Shown piece by piece: positions 33,681-41,621 of a DNA stretch of 64,000 bases. Made by a program: the position numbers and the translations under genes. The DNA is taken from positions 1-64,000 of the forward strand of contig JAJJOY010000010.1 in NCBI GenBank assembly GCA_021029595.1. The letters run 5' to 3'. This stretch comes from Hominenteromicrobium mulieris (GTDB lineage: Bacteria > Bacillota > Clostridia > Oscillospirales > Acutalibacteraceae). The notes under the pieces are model-generated. The model had not been told where the DNA came from, made no database searches, and saw nothing but the letters and a program-made list of their open reading frames with translations. The stretch's first letter is position 1. Each line of letters opens with the position of its first letter.

Positions 33681-33703
33681 AAGAAAAAACGGGAGTGCTC
33701 CCG
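33681..33703 (-). terminator. Orphan minus-strand terminator upstream of the HTH-GH51 gene
   Basis: A perfect CGGGAG/CTCCCG stem (33690-33703) is followed on the minus strand by TTTTTTCTTTT. No minus-strand gene lies upstream of it within the window, so it either shields the HTH-GH51 promoter or works as a leader attenuator for a more distant promoter. Confidence 0.55.
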
Positions 33704-33717
33704 AACATCGCCTCGCA

Positions 33718-33742
33718 GTTAAGGCAGAACGCGGTTGCTTAT
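33718..33742 (+). repeat. Inverted partial copy of the island-end hairpin
   Basis: GTTAAGGCAGAACGCGGTTGCTTAT matches 22 of 25 bases of the reverse complement of 26401-26425 at the right end of the sugar island. The second hairpin arm is not preserved, so it looks like a decayed copy. Confidence 0.5.
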
Positions 33743-33849
33743 TTTGCACTTATTTTCAAAGGGCTGCACTGTATTCTGCTTCGTTTTTTCGCCCGGGGGT
33801 ACCTCTTTACCGCTTTGCAAAAATAAAAGCTTTTCCGTGCGCAAAAAGC

Positions 33850-33878
33850 TTGAAACGCAACGGGGGATTTGGTATGAT
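33850..33878 (+). promoter_or_regulatory. Promoter of the MFS gene
   Basis: -35 TTGAAA (33850-33855), 17-nt spacer, -10 TATGAT (33873-33878). The rest of 33545-33960 has no gene; a short open stretch at 33614-33826 looks random. Confidence 0.65.
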
Positions 33879-33960
33879 GGACGTAAATAAGCCTTGAGGG
33901 GAAGGGCTGCACATTGTGTGCGGCGTGCGCCCTAAATTTTGGGAAGGCGGTTGGATTGAG

Positions 33961-35130
33961 ATGGAAAAAAGCAAGCGAACGTTTCGCGGCAGTTACCCGG
34001 CGTATGCCCTGACCTATTTCTTCTTTTACTGGAGCTTGGGCGTGTTTACCTCGGTGCTGTCTATGTATCTGACGGGCATCGGCAAATCGAAAGCGGAGAT
34101 GTCCTTTATCATGTCGGCTTCGAGCTTGTTCGGCGTGGTGCTGATCCCGATCGTGGGGTATATCAATGATAAGCTGCGAAAGCCGCGGCTTATCTGTACG
34201 GTGATGATGGCGTGCGTGGCGGTGTTCGGTATTCTGTTTGCGTTGGTGCGCGAAACGATGCTGCTGTTCCTTTTAAACGGCTGCATCATGGGGTTTATCT
34301 CATCGCTTTCGCCGGTGAGCGAGCGCATGGCAACCTCGACGAAGTACCGCTACGGCACCATTCGTATTTGGGGCACGTTCGGTTATGCGGCGGCCGTACA
34401 GGTGGCCTGCGCCATGATGGAATTTACGAGCCCGCAGCTGATTTTTGTTTCGGTCTCCGTTTCGGCGGTGCTGGCCATTGTGGGTTTCCTCGGCACGGAC
34501 GACATTTCGTTTACGGATACGGAAGCGGCAAAGGCTGCGGCGGGCAAGCAGTTTTCATTTCTCTGTGCGCCGATGTACATTTTGTTCGTCATCATCGGGT
34601 TTGTTTTTTCGGGCTGCTCAAATCTCAATATGACATATAGCCCCATTTTATTGCAGGAGCTCGGCATGCCGACGGGTGCGGTGGGCACAGTGCTGTTTTT
34701 CAGTACGATTGTTGAGCTGCCTGTCATTTTGTTTTCGTACAAATTTATGGATCGCTTTTCAGGGCGCACGCTGATGCTTTTGGCGTTTGCTATTATGGTG
34801 GCGCAGTTTTTGCTGTACGCCACGGCGCCGAACGCGTTTGTTGCGGTTGTGACCATGCTGGTTTTGCGTGCTATCGGTTCTACGCTGTTCGGGATGATCT
34901 TATTGAAGATTGTGCGCGGCGTTGTGCAGGTGCGTTCCGTTTTCACGGCACTGGGCGTTATCAGCGCTACGGACGCGATGAGTGCCATTTTGATGCAGAA
35001 CCTTGGCGGTATTCTGGTGGAAAACACGAGTATCCGCATCTTGTATTTTGCCATGGCGGGCCTGATGATGCTCGGCATGATCCTAACGCTGTTCCTGCGC
35101 GTGCAGAACACGGAAAAGGTGTTTTCGTAA
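33961..35130 (+). CDS. MFS transporter (MFS_1-like/LacY-type)
   Basis: 389 residues from the ATG at 33961 (MEKSKRTFRG). Twelve hydrophobic segments in two halves, starting YALTYFFFYWSLGVFTSVLSMYL. The loop between helices 2 and 3 has GYINDKLRKPR, the MFS motif A. SPVSERMATSTKYRYGTIRIWGTFGYA is typical of the MFS_1-like family, which includes nucleoside and sugar proton symporters (LacY, NupG). It probably moves a nucleoside or sugar with protons; the substrate is unknown. It is a single-gene transcript. Confidence 0.88.
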   Translation: MEKSKRTFRGSYPAYALTYFFFYWSLGVFTSVLSMYLTGIGKSKAEMSFIMSASSLFGVVLIPIVGYINDKLRKPRLICTVMMACVAVFGILFALVRETMLLFLLNGCIMGFISSLSPVSERMATSTKYRYGTIRIWGTFGYAAAVQVACAMMEFTSPQLIFVSVSVSAVLAIVGFLGTDDISFTDTEAAKAAAGKQFSFLCAPMYILFVIIGFVFSGCSNLNMTYSPILLQELGMPTGAVGTVLFFSTIVELPVILFSYKFMDRFSGRTLMLLAFAIMVAQFLLYATAPNAFVAVVTMLVLRAIGSTLFGMILLKIVRGVVQVRSVFTALGVISATDAMSAILMQNLGGILVENTSIRILYFAMAGLMMLGMILTLFLRVQNTEKVFS

Positions 35131-35183
35131 AAATTTCCCCGCAGCTTCGTGAAATTTCCGACGTGAAGCTGCGGGGAATTTTT
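35131..35183. terminator. Bidirectional terminator between convergent genes
   Basis: An 17-18 bp stem (35131-35148 with 35165-35181) flanked by A-run and T-run. It serves both the MFS gene and the CPBP gene, whose stop codon lies inside it. Confidence 0.88.
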
Positions 35184-35877
35184 AGAAGCCGAACACGGCT
35201 GTGTAATCTAAAACGGCGTGCACGAGGACGGGGATCCACAGGGAGCCGGATTTTTCTTTGAGGTATTGGAAAAGGCAGCCCATGGCGACAAGCCCCGCCA
35301 TTTGTGAGCATACAAAACGCACAAGGTAAGACGCGGTGATCGCTCCGAAATCCGCATAGGCGAACACGTGCATGGCGGCAAAGAGAATGTTTGGCACGAG
35401 GTAGCGAACGGCGGCGGGCTCGTCCCGCAAAAGCCCCACGCATACGCCGCGCACGACGAATTCCTCACAAAACGCGATGAAAACGGTGTAGTAGAATAGG
35501 CTGTACAGCACGGTGATTTTATTCGGCTTTACGATCAGCGCTGCGGCCGTGACGATAAGCAGGAGAAACAGCAACAAAACAGCGATTTTTCTTGTTTTGC
35601 CTTTGGGGACGGTCAGTTGCATCGCCTGCACAAAGCGCTTTTTGCAGAAAACGAGCGCGAGGAAAACAAGAAAAGCGGGCACGGCGGACGTGAGCAGATT
35701 TTGCGCAAAGAGCTGCGGCAGGTACGAGGAAGCCGCCCGCACGGAGAGCAGCGTGCCTTTTTGTTTTTCGGCGTATATGACCCATGCGGCGAAAAGCATA
35801 TCCGCGGCACAAATCAAAAACACGGCAAGAATTTTCAGCGCAAATTTGTCTTTTGAAGACGCTTTATCTAAAAGCAT
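35182..35877 (-). CDS. CPBP family intramembrane glutamic endopeptidase
   Basis: 231 residues; the start follows AAAGGAG. About six to eight membrane helices. The ABI/CAAX-protease motifs are AFCEEFVVRG (the EE-x3-R motif, near 136), NILFAAMHVFAY (catalytic His near 169) and IPVLVHAVLDY near the C-terminus. Members include Rce1-like prenyl proteases and bacteriocin-processing or immunity proteins. The target here is unknown. There is no bacteriocin gene nearby. Confidence 0.9.
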   Translation of the reverse strand: MLLDKASSKDKFALKILAVFLICAADMLFAAWVIYAEKQKGTLLSVRAASSYLPQLFAQNLLTSAVPAFLVFLALVFCKKRFVQAMQLTVPKGKTRKIAVLLLFLLLIVTAAALIVKPNKITVLYSLFYYTVFIAFCEEFVVRGVCVGLLRDEPAAVRYLVPNILFAAMHVFAYADFGAITASYLVRFVCSQMAGLVAMGCLFQYLKEKSGSLWIPVLVHAVLDYTAVFGF

Positions 35878-35921
35878 AGTTTTCTCCTTTCGCGGCCCGA
35901 GCAGCCGCCTTTTTCGGGTAA

Positions 35922-35950
35922 ATTATAGCACGGCTTTCAGAACGTGACAA
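35922..35950 (-). promoter_or_regulatory. Promoter of the CPBP gene
   Basis: On the minus strand: -35 TTGTCA (35945-35950), 17-nt spacer, -10 TATAAT (35922-35927). A TTCACT-N11-AGTGAA inverted repeat (35952-35974) lies directly upstream, in the region shared with the divergent hydrolase gene. Confidence 0.75.
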
Positions 35951-36059
35951 GTTCACTAAATTTCTGACAGTGAATTTTACGGGGGGAATTTTCTTTTTAC
36001 TGGAAACGGGCGGGCTGCTGTGCTATGATTAAAGTATCAAAAGGAAGGTGGTTATATTT

Positions 36060-37544
36060 ATGATATTGGAAAGAGTCACGCCGGAAAGCGTGGGTATTCA
36101 TTCCGAAGGCATATTGAAATTTATCGATCTTGCAGAAAGCAGAGGGCTTGAGCTGCACAGCATGATGCTGCTGCGCCACGGCAAGGTGTGCGCAGAGGGC
36201 TGGTGGAAGCCGTATAACCCGGCGTCGCCGCACATGATGTTCTCCTTTACAAAGGCGCTGACCTCCACGGCTATCGGCTTTGCGTGCCAGGAGGGAGCGC
36301 TGTCTCTTGACGATCGCTTGAGCGAGCTGTTCCCGGACAAGATGCCGGAAAATCCGAGCGAAAATCTGCTTGCCTGCACGGTGCGCGATCTGCTCACGAT
36401 GTCCTGCGGCCACGAGACGGAGATCAATACGTTCGATGTGAACGAGCCGGATTGGATTAAGAATTTTCTTTCGCATGAGTTTAAATATAAGCCCGGCACG
36501 TGCTTTATGTATAACACCGCCGGCACGAACATGCTGTGCGCCGCGCTGAAGCGCCGTACGGGTGAGGATCTGTTCGAGTACCTTACGCCGCGCCTTTTTG
36601 AGCCGCTCGGCATTGAGAATATTGAGTGCTTCCGTCTGCCGGACGGCATCGAAATGGGCGGCGCGGGCAGCCGTCTGAAGACCGAAGACATGGCGCGCTT
36701 TATTTTGTTTGTTTCCCGGCACGGCAAGTGGGAGGGCAAGCAGCTTTTGAACGCCGAATGGTTCGACATGGCGAGCGCAAATCAGGTCTCAACGATCAGT
36801 CCGGCGAATAATGCGGATAATCCCGACTGGCGCTGTGGTTACGGCTTCCAGTTCTGGCGCTGCGTGCCGGAGCATGTGTTCCGCGCGGACGGCGCGTTCG
36901 GCCAGTACGGCGTGGTGTTTGAGGACAAAGACACCGTGCTCATTTTGCAGAGTTCTTCCTCCAATCAGCAGGAGCAGCTGACCTGCGCGTGGGAGGCGTT
37001 GCTGCCGGCCATCACGGACGAGGAGACGCTGCCGGAAAGCCCCATGGCGCACGTTTTGAAGAAGCGTTTGGAAAAAGCGGAGATCACGCCGATGTTGTCT
37101 TCCCGCAACCCGTGGTCCGAAAAAGAAATTGAGGGTAAGAAATTCGCGTTTACGGAGGAAGTTCCGGGGCTTGTCGATTTCATCGGCGGTGTGTGGATTG
37201 TGGCCCCGCAGGGCGGTGTGACAAAGACGCTGCGCTTTGAATTTGCGCCCGAAAAAGCAAATCTCGTTTTCGAGCAGGATAACGGCGAATTTACGGCGGA
37301 GATCGGCCTTCAGAGCCACTTCACGAGCTTTACGCTCGGCGGCCGTACCTACGGCGCTGTGGGTCGCTGGCGCAGTGACAAGCGCTTTGAGCTCGAAGTT
37401 CGCTGTGCGGAATCCGCAGGCGGCAGACGAATGATCTTCACATTTGAGGGTGACGTGCTCACGCTGGAGACGGAATCTACGATGGCAATCTCCGGCGGCA
37501 TTGCAGACCGCCCGTACAAGCGCTACACGCTGAAAGCGGAATAA
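36060..37544 (+). CDS. Serine hydrolase, class C beta-lactamase-like
   Basis: 494 residues from the ATG at 36060, 11 nt after AAGGAAGG. Motif one SFTK (S-x-x-K, near 65) carries the nucleophile Ser. Motif two YNTAG (Y-x-N, near 158) and GAGSRLKTEDMARF follow. A C-terminal beta-rich region (about 370-494) is like the lipocalin-type tail of PbpE/EstB-like hydrolases. There is no signal peptide, so it is probably cytosolic and acts as an esterase or peptidase rather than a true beta-lactamase. Confidence 0.88.
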   Translation: MILERVTPESVGIHSEGILKFIDLAESRGLELHSMMLLRHGKVCAEGWWKPYNPASPHMMFSFTKALTSTAIGFACQEGALSLDDRLSELFPDKMPENPSENLLACTVRDLLTMSCGHETEINTFDVNEPDWIKNFLSHEFKYKPGTCFMYNTAGTNMLCAALKRRTGEDLFEYLTPRLFEPLGIENIECFRLPDGIEMGGAGSRLKTEDMARFILFVSRHGKWEGKQLLNAEWFDMASANQVSTISPANNADNPDWRCGYGFQFWRCVPEHVFRADGAFGQYGVVFEDKDTVLILQSSSSNQQEQLTCAWEALLPAITDEETLPESPMAHVLKKRLEKAEITPMLSSRNPWSEKEIEGKKFAFTEEVPGLVDFIGGVWIVAPQGGVTKTLRFEFAPEKANLVFEQDNGEFTAEIGLQSHFTSFTLGGRTYGAVGRWRSDKRFELEVRCAESAGGRRMIFTFEGDVLTLETESTMAISGGIADRPYKRYTLKAE

Positions 37545-37562
37545 TTTCAAAGAAGGATATGG

Positions 37563-37606
37563 AGCCGTGCGCAGAAGGAAAACCTGTTTGCGCACGGCTT
37601 TTCTTT
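37563..37606 (+). terminator. Terminator of the serine hydrolase gene
   Basis: A 10-bp stem AGCCGTGCGC/GCGCACGGCT (37563-37599) is followed by TTTCTTT. Confidence 0.85.
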
Positions 37607-37617
37607 GCTTAAAACGT

Positions 37618-37646
37618 TTGACTAACGGCCTGAAATATGCTATACT
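37618..37646 (+). promoter_or_regulatory. Promoter of tRNA-Gln
   Basis: -35 TTGACT (37618-37623), 17-nt spacer, -10 TATACT (37641-37646). Confidence 0.8.
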
Positions 37647-37663
37647 CTTGGGGTATTGAATAT

Positions 37664-37739
37664 TGGGCTGTCGCCAAGCGGTAAGGCAACGGACTTTGAC
37701 TCCGTCACCTCGTGGGTTCGAATCCCGCCAGCCCAGCCA
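37664..37739 (+). tRNA. tRNA-Gln (anticodon TTG)
   Basis: Acceptor TGGGCTG pairs with CAGCCCA. The anticodon loop CTTTGAC (anticodon TTG) sits in a ACGGA/TCCGT stem, with T-arm GTGGGTTCGAATCCCGC and CCA encoded at 37737-37739. Confidence 0.96.
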
Positions 37740-37740
37740 G

Positions 37741-37775
37741 AAAAAAGGACTTTGCGTTTTGCAAAGTCCTTTTTT
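37741..37775 (+). terminator. Terminator of tRNA-Gln
   Basis: AAAAAAGGACTTTGC pairs across GTTTT with GCAAAGTCCTTTTTT, giving a long stem and T-run. Confidence 0.9.
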
Positions 37776-37854
37776 CAACAAGATAAATCCCTTGGGGATT
37801 TGTGAAACTGCCCTTTGGGCGGTGAAGTGTCTTAGGACGTTTATAAAAAGGAAA

Positions 37855-38110
37855 ACCGCCGGTCTTCGCAATCATCTCGCGCAGCAGCTCCGGGTTTCCT
37901 GGCATGGGGCACGGGCGCAGGTGGTTCTCGTTGAACGGCTGGCCATCGTGGTACGCCATGAAGAGCGGCGACTGCAGGACTTCGAGCAGTGTTTTTTCGC
38001 GAATGTTGGAATCGGAATAGCGGATAAACACGCACGGGTCGGCGTCGCCGCCGGTGTAGATAGGTATACGCCGAGCTCTTTGCCCTGCGTGATGGCAGAA
38101 ATTATAGAGA
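37855..38110 (-). pseudogene. C-terminal remnant of a radical-SAM protein
   Basis: On the minus strand a frame reads DADPCVFIRYSDSNIREKTLL and then QSPLFMAYHDGQPFNENHLRPCP and NPELLREMIAKTG. This is the conserved cysteine-bearing tail of a clostridial radical-SAM protein group. The preceding residues GKELGVY are in another frame (around 38070), so there is a frameshift, and everything upstream is gone. There is no start site. It is a decayed 3' fragment in the space between tRNA-Gln and the M23 gene. Confidence 0.65.
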
Positions 38111-38148
38111 AAACAAAAGCGCCGGGCTTCCATGAAAGCTCGGCGCTT
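38107..38148 (-). terminator. Terminator of the M23 peptidase gene
   Basis: A 13-bp stem (38117-38129 with 38136-38148, one mismatch) is followed on the minus strand by TTTTGTTTT. Confidence 0.75.
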
Positions 38149-38164
38149 GATTTATTGATGAAAA

Positions 38165-39490
38165 TTATACGAACTGGGACGGGTCTACACGGGTGCCGTT
38201 TTGGTAGACCTCAAAGTGGCAGTGGTCACCGAAGGAATAGCCGGTATCGCCGACATAGCCGATGACATCGCCCTTGTTGACCCACTGGCCTTCGCTGACG
38301 GCGACGGAGCTCATGTGTGCGTACAGGGTGGAATAGGTGCTGTCGTGGTAAATGGAGACGTAGTAGCCCCAGGAATAGCCCCAATCATCGGAGCCGTTTG
38401 CGGTCATAACCCTACCGGAGCGGGATGCCACGATCTGCGTGCCGCGGCTTGCGGGGATATCCATGCCGTAGTGGCCGTTGCCGAATGCACAGCTGACGCC
38501 GGTCCAGCCCGGAACAGGCCATGCAAAGCTTTCACCGGAATAGTCATCGTCATAAGACGGCTGCGGCACCGGGGTCGGGGTCGGGGTCGGCTTTACGGTC
38601 GGCACCGGGGTCGGTGTCGGGGTAGGCATAACGTTGCCGTTATCGTCCACTTCTTCTTCAGGCACGGGGGTCGGCGTAGGTGTGGGCTCTACGGTCGGTA
38701 CCGGGGTCGGGGTGGGCGTGGCTTTTGCCTGTGCCATCTGCTGCTGCATTTCGGCGATCTTTGCCGACATCATGTTTGCGAGCACGTATTCTTCTTCCTC
38801 GGTGCGGGAAAGCTCGGTCTCGGCACTGCTCTTATCGGAGCGAATCTGCTCGAGCAGGGCGGTGTTGTCGCTTTCGAGCTGCTTTAATTCTTCTTCGCTT
38901 GATTCATACAGCTTTTTGGCATCGGCAAGCGCGGTCTTTTCCTTTTCAAGCTCTTCGCGCTGTGCCTTTGTCTCGTTCATGTACGCTGCAACCGTATCGA
39001 TGAGCTGCTTATCGTGGCGGGTGATGGTGGAGACGGCCTCTGCGCGCATGGAGAAATCATGCAGGCTTTCGGAATTGAAGAGAATCTCCAGCGTACCGAC
39101 GGTGCAGCCGGCGGAGTACAGCACGGCGAGACGCTTTTTCAGAAGCTCCATGGTATCGGAGATCTGATCTGCGGAATCGCTGAGCTCTTTTTCGAGCTTT
39201 TTAATGCTGGTGTTCAGCACGGTGATGTCACTGTTTGCGGTATCGATCTGCTCCTTGATGGTATCAATCTTTTCGGAGAGCAGGGTAAGGTATTCGGTTT
39301 TATCAGCCTCCTGAGACTCCAGAGAGGAGATTTTGTTTTCGAGGTCGGCCTTTTTGTTGGCGAGCTCGGTCTGCTTGGCTTCCATATCGGCTACGGTATC
39401 GTCGGCGTAGCTGAGCGGTGCGGCACAGAGCAACAGGGCGGAAAGCACGGCTGCAGTGATGCGCTTCCTATTTTTAGAAAACAGCTTCAA
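38165..39490 (-). CDS. Secreted coiled-coil M23 family metallopeptidase
   Basis: 441 residues. Signal peptide (1-29, cleavage after PLSYA). A long coiled coil (about 32-255) resembles EnvC/CwlO-type murein hydrolases. A Pro-Thr-Val linker (257-309) has two near-identical 20-residue blocks separated by EEEVDDNGNVM. The C-terminal M23/LytM domain (about 320-441) has zinc ligands His340 and Asp344 (GHYGMD), active-site His392 (YAHMSS), and His423 and His425 (DHCHFEVY). All catalytic residues are present. It cuts cross-linked peptidoglycan peptides or activates amidases at the cell surface, probably during elongation or division. Confidence 0.93.
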   Translation of the reverse strand: MKLFSKNRKRITAAVLSALLLCAAPLSYADDTVADMEAKQTELANKKADLENKISSLESQEADKTEYLTLLSEKIDTIKEQIDTANSDITVLNTSIKKLEKELSDSADQISDTMELLKKRLAVLYSAGCTVGTLEILFNSESLHDFSMRAEAVSTITRHDKQLIDTVAAYMNETKAQREELEKEKTALADAKKLYESSEEELKQLESDNTALLEQIRSDKSSAETELSRTEEEEYVLANMMSAKIAEMQQQMAQAKATPTPTPVPTVEPTPTPTPVPEEEVDDNGNVMPTPTPTPVPTVKPTPTPTPVPQPSYDDDYSGESFAWPVPGWTGVSCAFGNGHYGMDIPASRGTQIVASRSGRVMTANGSDDWGYSWGYYVSIYHDSTYSTLYAHMSSVAVSEGQWVNKGDVIGYVGDTGYSFGDHCHFEVYQNGTRVDPSQFV

Positions 39491-39749
39491 CGGAAAAACT
39501 TCCTTTCAGCAATAAATTTCGATTTCATAAAAGGGCATACGAACCCCTTTTATACACGAGACTATTCTACATGATAACTTTCGGTTTTTAATTCCTTAAA
39601 AGAATTAAAGCGCAAATTACTACGGAAAAAGAACAGATTTATTTCAGAATTCCTACAAGGGAGCCCAAGTCGGTATCAGCTTCGAGATAACTTTACGGGG
39701 AAAAGGAGGGCACTTCAAAGGAAAAAGAGGATGCGCGAAAGCGTTTTAC

Positions 39750-39778
39750 TTGACATTTTGCCGCGAAACGAGTACAAT
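39750..39778 (+). promoter_or_regulatory. Promoter of the fabT-led fatty-acid operon
   Basis: -35 TTGACA (39750-39755), 17-nt spacer, -10 TACAAT (39773-39778). It is close to consensus. The rest of 39491-39749 shows no gene. Confidence 0.8.
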
Positions 39779-39793
39779 ATCAGCGGTTATTCG

Positions 39794-39810
39794 TTAGTTT
39801 GTTTAACTAA
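39794..39810. promoter_or_regulatory. Candidate FabT operator (autoregulatory site)
   Basis: TTAGTT-TGTTT-AACTAA, a perfect 6-bp inverted repeat lying about 10 bp after the predicted transcription start of fabT. MarR-type FabT proteins bind such palindromes and repress their own operon. Confidence 0.55.
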
Positions 39811-39853
39811 ATTTATCGAAAAACGGCACAAATGGGCGAAAGGAGTGTGCAGC

Positions 39854-40294
39854 ATGTCCGGCTTTTCTGCGAAAGCAAACGAGCTTCTGGTGGAGATCTA
39901 TCGCAATGTGCAGATCTTGGAGCAGAACGAACTGAAAAAACAACGGCTGAACATCTCCATCAACGAGATGCACATGATCGAGCTCATTGCCAAAGGCAAA
40001 ACCGGCATGACGGTCAGCGAGATCGCCCAACAACTCAAGGTGACAAAGCCCTCCGTTACGGTGGCGGTGAACAAGCTGGTGCAGAAGGGCTACTGCGAAA
40101 AGCAGCGCCTGCCCGGCGATGGCCGCGCGGTGCAGGTAATGCTAACGCCCGAGGGCAAAAAAGTGGAGGCGTTCCACCGCCGCTGCCACCGGCGCATCAT
40201 TGCGGAAATCTGCGAGGATCTTTCGGAAGAGGAGCGCGAGGAGCTTTTGCGCACCATGACGCGCATCAATTCTTATTTTCAGACGAAATTGTGA
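39854..40294 (+). CDS. fabT: MarR family regulator of fatty-acid synthesis (FabT-like)
   Basis: 146 residues; the start at 39854 follows AAAGGAG. The winged-helix MarR fold has NISINEMHMIELIAKG, then the recognition region MTVSEIAQQLKVTKPSVTVAVNKLVQKGYCEKQRLPGDGRAVQVMLTPEG. Its position directly ahead of fabH-fabK-fabD-fabG-fabF is the same as that of fabT in streptococci and lactococci, where FabT with acyl-ACP represses the operon. The assignment rests on the fold plus this synteny. Confidence 0.85.
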   Translation: MSGFSAKANELLVEIYRNVQILEQNELKKQRLNISINEMHMIELIAKGKTGMTVSEIAQQLKVTKPSVTVAVNKLVQKGYCEKQRLPGDGRAVQVMLTPEGKKVEAFHRRCHRRIIAEICEDLSEEEREELLRTMTRINSYFQTKL

Positions 40295-40310
40295 TTTCTT
40301 TAAATTTCTT

Positions 40311-40506
40311 TCAATGATTTGCCACGCAAATCATTGGGAGACCCCTTAATTGGGTCTCCCACACCTCAACAGTCCACTGGACTGTTGAGGTTCCCGTCCT
40401 GATTTTTGGGAGGCAAAAAGATTTCGCCATTTGCGAATGACGACTTAGGGCGCTGCCCTAAGAACCCGCAAGTTTTCTGAAGAAAACTTGACTAAAGACT
40501 TTTAAC
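40311..40506 (+). repeat. Modular multi-hairpin intergenic repeat, copy C
   Basis: Modules in order: AATGATTTGCC...GCAAATCATT (40313-40334), GGGAGACCCCTTAATTGGGTCTCCC (40336-40360), CAACAGTCCACTGGACTGTTG (40367-40387), GGCAAAAAGATTTCGCC (40412-40428), TTAGGGCGCTGCCCTAA (40445-40461) and the terminal AAGTTTTCTGAAGAAAACTT (40470-40489), then GACTAAAGACTTTTAAC. It fills the gap between fabT and fabH. Confidence 0.85.
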
Positions 40507-40518
40507 AAACATTCACTT

Positions 40519-40532
40519 TAATAAGGTTATTA
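40519..40532. promoter_or_regulatory. Inverted repeat upstream of fabH
   Basis: TAATAA-GG-TTATTA, 54 bp before the fabH start and just after repeat copy C. It could be a second operator or part of a fabH promoter whose -35 is unclear. Confidence 0.35.
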
Positions 40533-40585
40533 TATTGCCTTTACGGTGCTGCCGAAGTTTTTTCGGCCGGAAAGGAAAGAAAACT

Positions 40586-41545
40586 ATGAGCTTTAAAATT
40601 TTAGGTACAGGCAGCTACGCGCCGGAACACGTTGTGACGAACGACGACCTCTCTGCGCTTGTAGACACCAACGATGAATGGATCACACAACGCATCGGCG
40701 TGCGCTCCCGCCACATCAGCGAGACGGAAACGAATGTGGACATGGCGGTGAAAGCGGCCGAGCGCGCGCTGGAAAATGCGGGCATCTCTGCCGATGAGCT
40801 CGACCTCATCATTGCAACGACCATCACGGGCGACACGCTTTCTCCGGGCACGGGATGCATGGTGCAGAACCGCATCGGCGCGCACTGCCCGGCGTTTGAC
40901 CTTGCGGCGGCCTGCAGCGGCTTCCTCTTTGCGTTGGAAACGGCGGCGGGCTTCCTTTCCCGCGGCGCGTATAACCGCGTGCTTGTCGTCAGCGCAGAGC
41001 GCATGAGCGGTATCATCGACTGGACAGACCGCGGTACGTGCTGCATCTTCGGCGACGGCGCGGGCGCGGCGGTGCTCGGCAAGGGCGACGGCCTTGTGGC
41101 CTCTCACCTGATGACAAAGGGCGGCGACGACGTGATCACAATTCCGACGCGCTATGACCGTTCCCCGTGGTACAAAAATGAGATTAGCGAGATTACGTCC
41201 GTACACATGAACGGCCGCGAGACGTACAAATTCGCCGTTATGGCGATGTCCGACAACATCAAGGATCTGATGGCTTCGGCGGGCGTTGCGGGCGAAGACG
41301 TGGCGCTTGTCATTCCGCATCAGGCAAATTACCGCATTATCAACGAAGCGCGACGCAGAATTCCCGACATTGCGCCGGAGAAGTTCTGCATCAACATCGA
41401 CCGCTACGGCAACACGTCTTCCGCGAGTGTGCCGATCCTCTTGGATGAGATGAACCGCGCGGGCAAGATTCACGAGGGCGACCTCATCATTCTGGCGGCA
41501 TTCGGCGGCGGTCTTTCCGCAGGCGCCATGATCATCCGCTGGTAA
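40586..41545 (+). CDS. fabH: 3-oxoacyl-ACP synthase III
   Basis: 319 residues from the ATG at 40586 after AAAGGAAAG. The catalytic triad of FabH is clear: Cys in DLAAACSGFLF (near 112), His in LVIPHQANYRI (near 243) and Asn in IDRYGNTSSASVP (near 273). NDEWITQRIGVRSRHI marks the substrate entrance. It condenses acetyl- or branched acyl-CoA with malonyl-ACP to start each chain. It is the first enzyme gene of the operon. The usual next gene, acpP, is missing from the 76-bp gap downstream. Confidence 0.95.
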   Translation: MSFKILGTGSYAPEHVVTNDDLSALVDTNDEWITQRIGVRSRHISETETNVDMAVKAAERALENAGISADELDLIIATTITGDTLSPGTGCMVQNRIGAHCPAFDLAAACSGFLFALETAAGFLSRGAYNRVLVVSAERMSGIIDWTDRGTCCIFGDGAGAAVLGKGDGLVASHLMTKGGDDVITIPTRYDRSPWYKNEISEITSVHMNGRETYKFAVMAMSDNIKDLMASAGVAGEDVALVIPHQANYRIINEARRRIPDIAPEKFCINIDRYGNTSSASVPILLDEMNRAGKIHEGDLIILAAFGGGLSAGAMIIRW

Positions 41546-41621
41546 AAACACGACATACAGTCAAAAATAAAGAAAAACCGAAACGTTTTCAACAGGCAAA
41601 AGCCGGAAAGGGGAAAACATT

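Noticed and set aside
33614-33826. 70-codon plus-strand open frame between the HTH-GH51 and MFS genes
   Set aside because: No ribosome binding site. It crosses a terminator hairpin and a decayed repeat, and the translation shows no domain.
38562-38721. Tandem DNA repeats in the M23 gene, and AEPT repeats near 4083-4140
   Set aside because: These are coding linkers (Pro-Thr and Ala-Glu-Pro-Thr) of surface proteins rather than independent repeat elements. They may vary in length between strains.
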